From Ooceraea biroi (Eukaryota; Arthropoda; Insecta; Hymenoptera; Formicidae), in assembly GCF_003672135.1 (NCBI RefSeq), contig NC_039506.1, forward strand, positions 11,036,001 through 11,100,000: a stretch of 64,000 nt of DNA, read 5' to 3'. The notes beneath the pieces are model-generated. The model was not told the DNA's origin. It made no database searches and was given only the letters and a program-made list of their open reading frames with translations. Shown here one piece after another: positions 38,408 to 51,889 of the stretch. Each line of letters starts with the position of its first letter. Positions within the stretch are counted from its first letter, which is position 1. The translations under genes were made by a program, and so were the position numbers.

Positions 38408-41400
38408 ATGGTGCTGGTGAAAAATACGTCCCCCACGCGCGGCTCGAGCCCCCAACGAGAAAATGGGAAAAATGAGATGTCCAGAAGACAAAAAAAGACA
38501 AATTCTCAACGACGTTCGCGCGGGAACAGTCCCGCCAATCAAACTGGTTCTCGAGGAAGTAGTCCAGCAAAGAACGACAGCTCCGACTCCAAGGGAAAGG
38601 GGAAAAGTGCACTATTGCATTCGCGGGGCAACGAGTAAGTATTATGCTTCTAGTTGCATGTCGAGAGGAAGAAACACGTTGCGAATCGATCTAAATCGTT
38701 TTGTGCATTGAATTATCTAAGCTGTCCCAGTTGCCCGGCGTACACTTCCTCTTATCTATAGAGATTCTTGATCTTTACTTCCGGCATTCAAGCGGCCTGA
38801 TTATAACACGTTATTTTGTATACTAATAATCTCGAGGGAGCGATTAAAATTTCTTTCTTTTTAATGTAATTAATATTAATATTTCACTTGTAAAAATATC
38901 TAATTGGTTTCGAAAATAATTTACGGAATATTCACAAAATACATAAAAAATTTGTATTAAAAAATATAAATTATTTATAAATATAAAACTCTTTCTGCTG
39001 GGAAAGATAATTTAGAAGCAAATTTGAAATTTCATATATCGATATTTTATTGTCACAGAACTCATTGCGCGCGAATAATTTAGCGACATCGAAATGATTA
39101 ATAATTATGTCTACCTTTTTTTATACATATATGTAGCTGTATCTATTTTCCAAAAATATATTAATATCTTTCTGTCAAGTAACTGGCTCAGGGATAATAA
39201 TTTATTAGATCTCGGCGATAAAATTATTGTGAAGCAATTTACCTAATCGAAACGAAACGAACAATCAAAGTAACAAAGTATTGACGTATTGATCGCCGAA
39301 AAAAAAAGTTAACGATAATGGACAATCGATCGATACGTGACAGGCTGAAGTGACGTGCCTATATTATGTCCGCGCAAATATGTGATGGAAAAAAGAATTC
39401 ACCTCGATTATCGGGGCCTCGTGCTTTATCGCTTTGATTTGCGGCGATAACATCGTGACGATGATTGCGGTATATGTGGAATTGATAGATAGCGTGGAGA
39501 ACGCGCGTGATGTAATCTTTTTTTTCTTTATGCAGAAACCCGTCAGCTGAAACTGATGGTACCAATCAGCGTTCAATACTTTATGTACACGTGGCTCGAC
39601 ACGGATATTTGTGACATTGTTTTGGCGCTTTTTCTTGCAACTTAATTTCGAGATTACGCGGAAACGCGGAAACTGCTCGATCGATTGGTGGTTTCGTAAA
39701 AAGATTAGTCGACGGGAAAAATTCGCCTAGCTGGAAATTGTTCGGAAGATCTGGGACAAAGATGCCGCACGATGCGGCCATCAACAGAGACAACAGTAAC
39801 TTGCGCGTATGCGGCGCGTTCGATTCGATTTTACTAGAGGTGGTTCGTATGAGCTCCACACACGTTGATAAAAAAAACACCCTACAAACACACACACACA
39901 CACGTGCGCGCGCATACACACATATGGAACGACATGTTGCGACAGTGAACGTTCGCACGTTATGGGGTATCCATAGATAGACGTAAGACGGCATCGCATC
40001 AACGTCGTTTATTGATTACGGGATACGCGATTTTCCCCCCGAAATAATCGAGAATAATCGATAGAAAAAACTTTACATTATCTATTTAACTTTACATTAT
40101 TTATTTATTAAACTAATATAGAAATATTTGAATTACGGAGAATGAAATGGGTACTTTCCGATGGACTATAATACGACACGCGAACCGCAATAATAAATTT
40201 AAATATTTCAAAAAGCATCACTACATAAAAAAGATTAGCTCTCGATCGCGCGATGACGATGCTTTTACAGTTTTGTGTTGGTAGTAGGCACGCGACTGTG
40301 TTTGAATAGTAGTTGCGCATCAATTTAATCTCATCTGTTTTGCCTGTGACCATGAAAGTCCATTCCATCATTTTATGTAAATATGCTGGCAAACATATGG
40401 GAAATAATTCATTAGAAATATAGAGCACATAAAAACACTCCTCTTGAAGATAAGACAAACGTACGCGTGCAAAAGCCCAATTTCGATGATTTCGAAAGCG
40501 GAAACACTAAGCACTGTTGTAATGAGCACTGTTCTTTTCTCTTTCAAAGTTATCCTTTTGAATATCATAAAGATTATTAATGTTTCTTTTTAATAAAATT
40601 ACATATTTTAATCTCTCGTGCATTGTAATTGCTACAAAACAAATTAAATTGTATTGCAATCATGAAACTATTTCTGTTCCGTGGAATTTCTCCTAATGTT
40701 CTTATTATATTATATTATATTATATATTATGTATATATATATATATTTCTTTCATATCGATATCATTAGAATCGTCAAAACTAAAAAAGCTATCTTATTT
40801 AATAAAATTTCGAACTTAAATTCGAAATTTTAAATTCGAAAATTTTTCTTTTTTATTTATATAAAAGGTATTAAGATTCAAAATACCACTATAGTTGACG
40901 AGTATCTAAGATCGCGTGATACGTATCGTTTTAAACCCTAATCTTTTCCAAGAAAGACAGGAAAGACTTTTCCGTCTCTGCTGACTTGTCTCTGTACATA
41001 CAAGAAAGAAAAGAAGGGATAAATGCACGGGTGATACATCGAGATATTACGCATGTACGTGCACAGAATAGTCGTTACAATATCGACTATACTGAGAGGT
41101 CGCGTGGCAAGGTCTCACAATCAATAAGTAGCATCGAAATACGTATATTATAATATAAATGTGCGTACGTTGTGCATGTGTGTACATGCTAATTAATATC
41201 ATGAAACACATCGATCGATTTTTGTAAATAATTGAGCCTCGTAAAAGAGGGGGGCCAACGTGAATGACAGCACTAATGTGACATGAGAAGCGATATGACG
41301 TTGCAAAGAGATAAACATCGGCTTACACGTGATTTATGAGACCCATTGAGAGGGATCCTATTCCAAAATTGTCGAAACATTTCCTAAATAATACTTGTCC

Positions 41401-44400
41401 TAAGTAAAAATTAATTAGGTGAATAAATCAAATTGAATATGAATTGAATATGTGTTGCACCGTTGTGTATTGAAATGGACAAAATATTAGATTTCATAGA
41501 TTTAGTTTTAGAGAATATTTATAACAATATCTCTTGAAAATCAACTATTACTTATTACGTTAAATTGTGATGTTATTTCCTAAATATAAAAATATTAAAA
41601 TTTGTTCCATTTTTAAAGTCTTTCTATTTTTACACAGATTAACGTGTACTATTAATTAAAGTAAAAGTATGGAGACTGCTCTTTATTTTGACAAACTCAA
41701 AAAGTTGTTGAATGTTTACAATATTATATTGTATATTTTATTTCTGAAGATGTAAGAAACATGTTATTGATAAAATCTCATATCCTATTATTGATATCAT
41801 GTCATATTATTGATAAAATAATAAATAATTGATAAAATAATCTCATATCCTATAATTTAATATATATATCGATAACAGTTTTTTTACAAATAATACAATA
41901 TGATATTGTGTTTGGATATGAGATTTTTGCGGAAGAGAGCGCACTCTCAACGGGAGGTTTCTTGTCAATTGCCGACCTAACGATCCGATACTTACCAAGT
42001 TCGATCCTGAATCATTAAAAAAGGTTTCTTGGAGATACTGCGATGTTTCGGAATGAAAAAGAAATCGCGCCAAACCAGGAGGACGCGGCAAAACACGCGA
42101 ACAAATCGGCTCGATGTGCTTCGATCGGGCTTCGTAAATTATGAGAGCTGGCTACACGATTAGAGGTCAATCGAACGATTGACTGGACATTTCCGTATCG
42201 GCTTGCTATCGCCTATTCATGGAATGCCGTTAATTTGCGGAATTAAATCGACGATCGCGTTTAATAATAGAACCATCGCAGTAGTAACTGTATATCTACG
42301 TAATGACAAGTAACTGCAAGTTCTACAAATTCTATGTCTCTTTGTTAACTATAGAAGCTTGAACGTCAATGCTGAGATCTACACGGTGATTTTTAACTAT
42401 GTAGAACAGTAGATAAAATATTATCTACTGTTTTAATCCTAAGAAAATAGATAATAAATTATAATATATACAATTACAATATTCTTATTTTATTAGCTAA
42501 ATTCTTTAACGGTTTCGTTAATTGTTATTGTTATTATTTTTAATAAAATTTACTAGTTTATTGATTCACTATCATGTCAGATAAATAAATTTATTCATCT
42601 AAAGTAGACATAAAACTAATGTATATTGTGATATGATATATTGTGAAAATATTGCTACGTATTTTTAGGATTGGTAGCATCGAAAGATTGATAGACGGCG
42701 ATAAACGGGTAATCGCGACGAAGCATCTACTTCCAGAAAACAACATAAATGTCGTCGTCAGGTATTTAACCCGAATCGCTCTAACACAAAGAATTCAAGT
42801 AAACTTGGAATTATGACAATGACACATTAAACTTGGAATAACTTACTCTCTTCTTAGAGTTCGTCCGCTCAGTAATAAGGAGATTAAAGCCGGTGACGAA
42901 ATGGTCGTGCAATTTCCCGGTGACGGACAAATCTACGTAAGTGCGAAAATTGAAAAACCATTTCGAAAATACTGCATTCCACCCTCGTTCTCAAAACTAT
43001 TCTGTTCCGTGGAATTTCTCCTAATGTTCTTATTATATTATATTATATTATATATATATATTTCTTTCATATCGATATCATTAGAATCGTCAAAACTAAA
43101 AAAGATATCTTATTTAATAATATTTGGCTCATGCTTTGTTCTTCTTGCAGTGCGATGCAGTTTCGAGCAGCGGCGACAAGAAGCCGAAGGTATTTTCCTA
43201 CAACGTTGTTTTCGAGCCGAACGCTACGCAGGAGGATATCTTGCAGTACTCTGGCATTAAAAACCTCATCGAGATGGCCGTGGAAGGCTTCAGCTGCACC
43301 GCGTTTTGCTATGGACAAACCGGAAGTGGCAAGACGCATACCCTGACTGGACCTCCGAGACTCGTGAGTGACAAACTTCGTTCTGACGCTTTTGCTTCAA
43401 TTGCTTTTTTAAAATGTCATTAAGCATTTGCAGGAATATCAAGGCATTTTTTTAGAGTTTGATTGCACGTTTACTAATAAGCACAAAAAATTTTCATTTT
43501 AAGTTCTATTTTAAGATATTTATTTCGAGTTGTATAATTTAAGTAAATGAGTTCTTGACGGTTTTTCGCGATAATAATGCTATTTTAGTGTCTCGAGAGA
43601 AATCAGTCAGACTTTAAAGTTACGCGAAGTGTTTTTTTTTCTTTCTGTTCGTGGTATAGTGCGCTACGCGACTGTCCATACTTTGCAGAAGACAATACGT
43701 AAAACATATGGTGACGTTAACGATCGATATCCATATAGTCAGTCGGAAGGTTAAAGTTGATTGTCTTTCGTAGATAAGATAATACGACGCGTCCAAGTCA
43801 CACGTAATATTATTTCTTGCAACTAAATGCGGTATTACAATTTTGATAGGTCAAGTATACATGACATGTATGTATAATACGGAGAAGAAAGATAACGGGA
43901 TCGATAAAGAGCGCGTTTTAAGAATAATTAAAAAGCGAGCGAAATATTTCACGATACATATATTTGGTAATATTAAAATTAAAATTATTTTAACTTTAAT
44001 TTAATTATTTTAATTATTTTAGTTTGAAAATATTTCTATTATGGAAAACAAAGAACGTGGAGGAACTCAATTATCGATATTCTTTTGAATATGCAAATTC
44101 TAGTGTAAAGTTCAATTAGAGTCAAGTCACATTAAGCCACCTTTCTAGAGTTAAATTTGCGTGGCTTTACGTTCCCCCCCCCCTCTCTCTCTCTCTCTCT
44201 CTTTCATTTTTTTATTTTTTATTGTAGTTCGAAAGGATGGATCCGTACTCGGAGGACCATGGTCTGGTCTTCCGTTCCTTCGTCTACCTGTTTAAAGTCC
44301 TTCAAGAACATGACAACTGCAATTTTGTGTTAAAGGCTTCTTTCCTGGAAATCTACAATGAGAAGGTATCCCTCTCTTTCTCTCTCGATTACTCTTATAA

Positions 44401-47400
44401 TGATAAGATTATGATACCACTTATGATATCACGTATTGTTGGTAAAAACAACAAAATAGGATTTAAAAAAATATAATTTTATAAAATAGAACGATGTGAT
44501 TATGTGGTTATTATCGGAAAGATCTTTGTTATAAAAGTGATAATAACAAGAAAATAAATAACTAGGTGATAGATTTGTTAAATCCTGGTACTTCGAGAAA
44601 ACCTCTGGCAGTTCGATGGAGCAAAAAAACGCGTGGATTTTTCGTTGAAAATCTTTTCACGGTGGAATGTGAAGAACTGGACGATCTCTTAGCAGTTCTT
44701 GAAGAAGGTAAATTTCAGGAAAAAATGATTTGAAAGAGAGATAAGATATTATCTCGCAAATTCTTAGATTTCTCAGTTGACAAACATCATAGCTGTTGAA
44801 ATATATTGAGAATTTTCTTTACATTTGCATTAAGTTCAAAACTGATTTTCTAGCATTCTATTTCATAAAATTCTATATATTTTTTATTTAACACAAAATT
44901 TTATTGAATTTTTCTAGGAATGAGACATAGATCTATCGGTTCGCACAATATGAACGACTATTCTAGCAGAAGCCACTCGATTCTGACTGTAAATATAACT
45001 TCTGAACAAGCGGTAAGTCAAAACAATTATTAGCTGTATGTATAGAAGTTTTCGTTTTTTTTCACCACTTTAGTATTATTCTTTAAACTTTAAACTCGTT
45101 AATTCTCGCTTTTTTATGTTTTTAAAGAGTTAGCATCGAAGTTTGTAAAATGTGATATATCATAATAAACTTTGACCAACAATAACGAACGCGATGAAAA
45201 GCTATGTATGCTTTTCGTATTCAGTAAAGCATTTTGAACTTGAATTGGAAAAGTTTTCTGAACTAAGTGTATTCTCCCAACTTGGCGCCTTCGGATTATT
45301 ATTTATCCTAAATGTAATATTTTTTAACTGGATAGTATTTTCGAGATGTGGCTGAGATACGAAAAAACTTTTTTTATAAAGAAATTTATCTCTAAATAAA
45401 AATAGAGATGACAGAAAATCGAAAAAAGGGACAAATATTTGGATGATTGAACTGTGTTGCATACATATATTATGCATTTAAAGCGACTAAAACTTTTGCA
45501 TACATCTAATATTTTACGATAATTACACATTACTTTCTCCTTAAATTGAACACATTTATCATGAAGTAAGACAAGTTTAATTTTCCTCATCGCCAACTAC
45601 TTTATGTTACCGCAATTACTTCGATATCGAAATTTCAAACAAGTTTTTCTCGTATCGATAGATGGAGAACGGTGTGTTTATCTCGAAACAAGGCAAAATT
45701 AATTTCGTGGATCTTGCTGGAAGCGAGATGACAAAGAAAACCCAGAGCGAAGGCAAAACCTTAGAGGAAGCGAACAACATTAACAAAAGCCTCATGGTAT
45801 TAGGTAAGTTATAAAAGCCCGTTATAATAATGGCATCGAATATTTTGTGATATCAAAAATTATGAAAATTTTCTCGACATAACGAAATCGCATAATGTAT
45901 AACGTATAATTTGTTATAAAATTAGTTTACCGTAGACATTTTATGTATGCAATAATGTAATATCTAAATATAACGCAAACTGAAGTACATGTCACACTTG
46001 GCAGTACGCTTTACTATGAATAGCCATTGTGATTAATTTATCGACTGAAAATTGGATTAGATCTTGACTTTGAAATCGCGATGCGTTTATTATTTATAAT
46101 GGCTGAAGTAATCGATAAGTGAATTATAAAGTTACTGACATATGAAAAGCTGTGCCTTCCGCCTATGGAAAGTAATCGATAAACTTTCGCGATTAGAGCT
46201 ACACCAAGAAGCAATAGGGATCTTTCGCAAACATTTTTATTTATAGTGAATGCGTTTTGCAAATTCCTTCGAAACACGATATCTTCTTATTCGCGACTTC
46301 ACGAAAGAATATTTGTTTATTTTATCGATCCGAGGGAATAAAGGCGGTCCGTTTGTGTTTAGGATACTGCATTGCTTCCTTGAGTGACGGAAAACGAAAG
46401 TCAGGCCATATTCCTTATCGAGATAGCAAATTAACGAAGCTCCTGGCGGACAGTCTCGCCGGAAATGGCGTCACCTTGATGGCAAGTAGATAACATTCTT
46501 ATTTCACAAATTGATGCTGCAATAACATGTTTCCGCAAAAACGTAATTCGTATTTACGCGACGAATATTAATATTATGATCAACAGTAAACCAACATAGG
46601 TAATGTGTAGATTAAGTAATTAAATAAATATATAAATGGATATATAAATAAATAAATGGAATAACTTAATTACGATGAGCTATACATTGGATATAGAAGT
46701 AGAGATGAAGCAAATAGATAAGTGCAATCGAATTGAGGAATTGAACATCCAGTGTTCGAAGAAGAATTCTGAACAATAAAATCAACGCCTTTCCTTTCTA
46801 ATTTGTTAGATTTCTTATAATATCTGTTAATTAATGAATTCGTAATCGTAAAAATTTCTAATTATACTCGGTTCGCAAGATTGCAATTATGATGTCGATT
46901 TAATGATACCAATCAAATATGTTTAGATCGCCTGTGTTTCGCCAGCTCGCTCGAATGCCAGCGAAACCTTAAACACCTTGAGATACGCCGCGAGAGCCAA
47001 GAAGATTTTCACGAAACCTCTTATAGTGATGGTAAGATCGCGTATTCTTTGCTTCGAGCAAGTTCCAAATTATCAAACAAATTCGATTAAAGAAATATTA
47101 AAGAATTATTAAAGTAAAGAAATATTAAAGGAATACATAAAATGAAACTTTTTACTTTTAGGATCCACGCGAAGCTCTAATTCTCACCTTGAAACGAGAG
47201 GTGAAAGCTCTCGAGGTCGAGAACGAGCATCTAAGGACAGCTCTTCATCTCAGCACCGAGGCGATGCGCAGCGAATCCAAAAGTATGAACTACATATATG
47301 TTCTTAAGAAATCATTGACAATCGTCGTTGTTTGATTAATTATCGTTAATTTTTCAAATTTACTTGCAGCTGACCGACGACTACTCGTGACACCGCCAGA

Positions 47401-49623
47401 GGTGGACTTTGACAAGTTAGCCGAGATGGAGACGTCGGAACTGAGCAAATTGATCCGAGAATACATACAGGAGAACGAAGAGCTACGTCGCGAAAATGCG
47501 GAGCTCTTTATCACGCGAGACCAGGTGATACGCGACCAGGAACTCGTTTGTCGGGAAAACGAGAGATTGCTTAGGAAGCTCGAGGACGTGAACTCGTAAG
47601 TTTGCTGAATAGCAACAATTTCAGCACGAACGTTAGGAAGAAAATCTGACGAATTTTGCATTTTATAAATTGTTTCTAAATTATATGTATTATTTTATGT
47701 GATAATGTATAGTTTTACTTTTAATGTTATCATGTTTTAACAGCGTATGCTGCCGATCACCCATAATACCGGCGAAGCCTTCGTACGCGGCGGAATTATT
47801 CAATGATAACAATGAGGACGTACCTGGTGCAACCAACGTCTGGACCAATCCGAACGCCGCTCCCAGTCCGATATACTCCTTTTCGAAGGTACGGTTGAAA
47901 TGCATCTGAAAAGCACGATATGCATTTATGCAGAAAAATTATATTCAGATTATAGCAATACAAAATAATATAAAATTGTTTTCGTGTACTTGTATTGTCA
48001 TGATTATTTGCTGACTCTTCTGGAATTGATGTATTAGCGTTTACGATATTTCTGACGATTTATCTACATTCGTAAGAAATAATTTTTTACAGCATACGCT
48101 AGGCAGCGGATTGTATGTCGGCAGATCGGCCGGCAGCATGCCGGAAAAAGTATTGAAGGAACTTGACAGACGCAGGATCGTCGGTAGTTACAATAATATC
48201 GCCGAAGCTTATAAAGATAAAAGCAATCATCGCCGCCACAATTCGTGGGACAATGGCAACCGGCCTCTGATCAGCCCGGAACAAAGAATTTCTCCGGTGG
48301 ATATAAATCAGTAAGTAATCTATACTATTGACATATGTATAATTTAAAATTTGCTCTTGACACATTCACAGCCGGCAACGTCATAATTCTACGTCATTTT
48401 TTAAGTCTTTAGCTGGTTGCCGGTGACGTAATTCTACGTCATTTTAAATCTTTTAGCTGGTTGCCGGTGACGTAATTCTACGTCATTTAAAAATCTATAG
48501 CTGGTTGCCGCTGACGTAGTTCTATGGATGTCTTTTTTCGTATTTAGACGACGCGACGTCCAACTAAAGCTCTCGCGTCAGAACCGCCGGCTGCGAATGT
48601 GTTAATGAAATGAGTACGTTTTTGGACAAAATTAATAATATTACTACTTTTCTTTATTACTAACGCATTATATATACATAAATTTTATACATCATTACAT
48701 AATTATGTATATATATTTTTTAGAATTGTCAACTAAAACATATTAAAATGTTGTTTTCCAAAAACGTATTGTCTTCCCCGAGAGAATGTAAATGGATTGT
48801 TAACGCAGTAATTGTAAGCAGTTTGCGAATTATTGCTTCTAATTCCATCAAACATGGTATTTAAGCACGGTATTTATGTGTCTCCATGTATTTACAGCAA
48901 ATAATTTAATGTTAGTTATAGAAGATAATATAAAATATATTAGATAATAAATAATAGAAAATAGAAATAAATATAGATAATAGAAAATAATAGAAAAATG
49001 TATCTATCTGTGATTTTTACCGGCCTCCTGGCTAAGCAAGGCTGCTTTAATTCTAATAATGAAACAGAAGAATTCTTTCACCAATCGAAGTTTACATCAA
49101 AAGAGGTAGCTTTGTCTCAATAATACCATGTTTGATGCTTGCCGTCTGTTCGCTCCGAACCCGAGCAAAGCCGACTAAACTAACCGAAGACACGCGCGGT
49201 GACAGTCAAGGTCGAAGGATGACCTCGCGGCGCACCTCGACGGTTCCTGAGGAGGGCAAGCCTCCGCCGTCGAGGTCAAACAACCCGGCCGCTGCGGATG
49301 ACAGTACCAATACTACCGTGATGCCCGCCGAGCAATCTAACGGCTCGCCCGATTCGATTCTGAGCGGTACCCTCGACGAAGGCGCCAATTCCACCCCTAA
49401 CAGTACCGCGGACTCGGCTACCCCCACCGTCCCCTTCCCGCCGATATCGCATTCACCCCCGTCGTCCTTCGTGACGGCGGAACCGGAACCGAAATCGCGG
49501 AACCGGAAGCAGTCGCAGTCGCGAGCCAGCAACGGCAGGAGGAACGCCGAAGAAAGGGACAAGGACGAGCAAAGGGTGTTCGGCAGCCCGGTCTCCGTGG
49601 ACAGTGATGACACGCGGTTTTAG
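38408..49623 (+). CDS. Kif12: Kinesin-like protein, KIF12 type
   Basis: Microtubule motor of the kinesin-12/KIF12 group. Exons: 38408-38634, 42669-42761, 42858-42936, 43151-43363, 44228-44365, 44566-44707, 44918-45012, 45662-45803, 46363-46481, 46927-47031, 47162-47282, 47370-47595, 47744-47888, 48093-48310 and a last exon ending at 49623. All listed junctions keep phase. The motor domain shows NINVVVRVRPL, P-loop GQTGSGKT (residues 188-195) followed by THTLTGPP as in KIF12, switch I SSRSH (313-317), switch II DLAGSE (346-351) and HIPYRDSKLTKLLADSL. A coiled coil follows (LKREVKALEVENEHLRTA; LIREYIQENEELRRENAEL), then a Ser/Pro-rich tail. The ATG at 38408 is preceded by in-frame TGA at 38402. 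The first exon encodes a Ser/Arg/Asn-rich extension before the motor. The intron after 46481 is GC-AG. The last acceptor is unresolved (49110 gives a continuous frame; 49179-49218 holds alternatives), so the length is about 825-858 residues. Confidence 0.85.
40666..40810. repeat. Intronic duplicate, copy A (about 135 bp)
   Basis: From about 40673 the sequence tctgttccgtggaatttctc continues through a TATTA-rich run to catatcgatatcattagaat and on to about 40808. It is nearly identical to 42994-43130 in another intron of the same kinesin gene. Copy A has a longer AT tract. Confidence 0.85.
42994..43130. repeat. Intronic duplicate, copy B (about 135 bp)
   Basis: Partner of 40666-40810 in direct orientation, ending just before the acceptor of the P-loop exon (43151). 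The copies differ by a shorter AT tract and a few substitutions. Confidence 0.85.
45030..45509. mobile_element. Mariner-type MITE, copy 2 (about 480 bp)
   Basis: Second copy of the family at 19852-20342, same orientation. Termini TTAGCTGTATG and catacatctaa, TA on both sides, shared interior CTTGGCGCCTTCGGATTA and GAGATGTGGCTGAGA. It lies in the kinesin intron 45013-45661. Confidence 0.75.
48371..48530. repeat. 44-bp tandem repeat, about 3.7 copies
   Basis: The unit starts gctggttgccggtgacgtaa. Full units lie at 48412-48455 and 48456-48499, with a partial or divergent unit on either side. Each carries TGACGTA-attc-TACGTCA, a 7-bp inverted repeat resembling two CRE half-sites. It lies in the last kinesin intron. 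Confidence 0.8.
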
Positions 49624-51063
49624 ATTGTGAATCTCATTAAATTACCGACGCAGAAATTACGAACGATCTCTTAATGCTGTTAACAGTGCTGCGAAAGAAC
49701 ATATTAGAGGGAGCAAACTCTCTCCTTGTTCTTTAACTTACGGGAAACATCGAACAATGTTACATTACGACGTTGAATGAACGCGTTTATTTATAATTAA
49801 TCGTATACGATATATCTATACTTGTAAAATACACTCCCATACTTGTCAGACAAGTCGTTTTTCTTAGCTTACGTGCCTTCATCGAAGACCTCAGAGAGAA
49901 ATGGGAAACATAAGAGTTGTACAGAATAACGTATAGACGAATTAAAATTGTAAAAAGTGGATGAATTAAAAGATGAACTGAAAGAAAATTTTGTGTATAT
50001 ATGGACGCTTCTTGCGATCAACCTTGCCTAAAGCTAAAGCTAAAGCCTTTATTTAATCCATTTAGTTTTTACCATCTGCTTTTTTACTAAATCTATATTT
50101 ATTAATGTTTTAATTTTGTTCTATAAATGTAATATTTTTTTAATATTCTTTAATTTTACCAAATTTGTATTTTTTTAATATGGCGAAAATATTGCGACCA
50201 TCCTTAGAAAAAATGGAGTATAGGCTACTTCTTCCTTAACTTTTATTTGAGAAAACGTTATTTTAAATTTTTGTGCAATCTTACCTGTTCGTGATTGTGC
50301 AAGTATATCACTAATTGTTTCCGAATGATATTGCGATGCTGACGATTGCATAGATTGATATTTTATAATTAGACAAATTACGCGATTTGCAACTGGTTTT
50401 CATTAAAAATTCTCGCGCGCGTCTTCGCTACGTCTTCCTTCACAAGATATTTTAACATTCTTTTTTAAATGGTTCGATTTAAATGTTTTAAATTTAAACA
50501 GGCTGTAATAAAAGGTGCTGAAAGTTCTGATTGGTCACGCTCCTCAAGCCTTTGCTGCTCGCGTATTGCGACACTACTTGCTTACTGCAAACGCGCCCTG
50601 TGATTGGTGCTCAAGTTCTACCAACTGACACGCGTCTATGAAATTTTATTGTTTATCAAGATTTAGATTAAAACTTGAATTTATTTTAGCAGGAAAAATA
50701 AAAGTTTTTTCGTTACATAATACAAATTAAATAATACTGTTATTCTTATTTACTTATGTTTTGTCTATATTTTTCATTTCTATGAAGAAAGGTTATGATC
50801 GATTCGTTTTCTTTCTAGATTATTTCAACTCAATGGCGTAACAAACTAAATAATCAAAGATACACGTATGCTTCGCTTATAAAAAGCATTGATTGCTTTA
50901 CAAAGCTTTGATTGCAAACTTTCTGTTTCCTGTGTTCGTCTCATTCTCATTAAATATGTAATAAAAATCTATTTCGAGCATCGAACTCGCAACCTATGAT
51001 GGCCTATGATGGCGCTCGGATGAGCGACTGTATAACGCATGCGCATAAACGCGCGCATCTTTA

Positions 51064-51261
51064 GGGCTCAGACACAATGAGAGGAAGAAGGAACATGGAA
51101 TAGAACATAAGGAATTTAAAAAAATAGAAAATTAAATTTCGACCATGAAAAGCCACGCACGCGTGAACTGGTGAACGAAATTTAATTCCCTATTTTTTTA
51201 TTCCTCATGTTCTGTTACGTGTTCCTTATTCCTCTCGTTGTGTCTCATTGTGCATGAGCCC
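51064..51261. mobile_element. PIF/Harbinger-like MITE, 198 bp
   Basis: Imperfect foldback with ends GGGCTCA and TGAGCCC, flanked by TTA direct repeats at 51061-51063 and 51262-51264. Both arms contain cacaatgaga and a T/A run near the centre. A TTA (TWA) target duplication is characteristic of PIF/Harbinger derivatives. It lies just upstream of the UBA1 5' region. Confidence 0.7.
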
Positions 51262-51889
51262 TTACAGTTTCCTTGTCGTGACGTGTCCAATCAGAGTCGA
51301 TAGCGAGCGCAGCCATAGATATATACATAAGCACAGCTCGTGTTTCGTGATCGGAGCGCGTATCTTGCCAACTTGACAGTACGTCGGGTGAGTCGGCGAA
51401 TCCGCGAATCCGTGTGGCAACAGCGAATGAGAGTGGGAGGGGAGAGGGACGGCAGCGTCGTCGGTGGGTTGGACGGTGGAGTGGCGTATCGGCGTGCGTG
51501 CGAGATTCCTGTCAGTACTCGATCCCGGAAAAAGGAAAAGGAAACAGAAGCGGCAGTGACGGTGCTCTCGAGACAGATTATCCGAGATAGGAGACAATCG
51601 CGGGCGACGGTCAAGCACGAGCGAGTTTCGCGGGCTGCAACGCGGCGGCGGCGGCGGCGGCGGCGGTGGCAGTAGTTTACGGTGGGAGGAACGAGGGAGA
51701 GAGAGTGGGGCGACGTGCGGTGTGGCGACAGTGAGGTTGGTCGGTACGTGCATCCGTGCTCTGATATCCGCTTTCATTCTGGTGTCGTCGTTGCCATCGG
51801 TGTCAGGGCGCAGCGTTCGGAGCTCGGTGGACCGTGTGTTCGCGCGCGGTGGCAAGCGCGATAGTGAATCACTAGGGAAAGCAGGGAAG

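Noticed and set aside
48720..48740. Acceptor tttttag near 48722 as an alternative kinesin terminal exon
   Set aside because: It would give only three residues and a stop (TAA) in frame; the 49.1-kb exon offers a long open tail instead.
49206..49613. 135-residue minus-strand ORF
   Set aside because: Antisense of the low-complexity last kinesin exon, with no domain similarity.
50950..51050. tRNA gene or tRNA-derived SINE on the minus strand
   Set aside because: There is a B-box-like gcgagttcgatgctcg but no convincing cloverleaf or A box, so it is mentioned only as a weak SINE-like segment.
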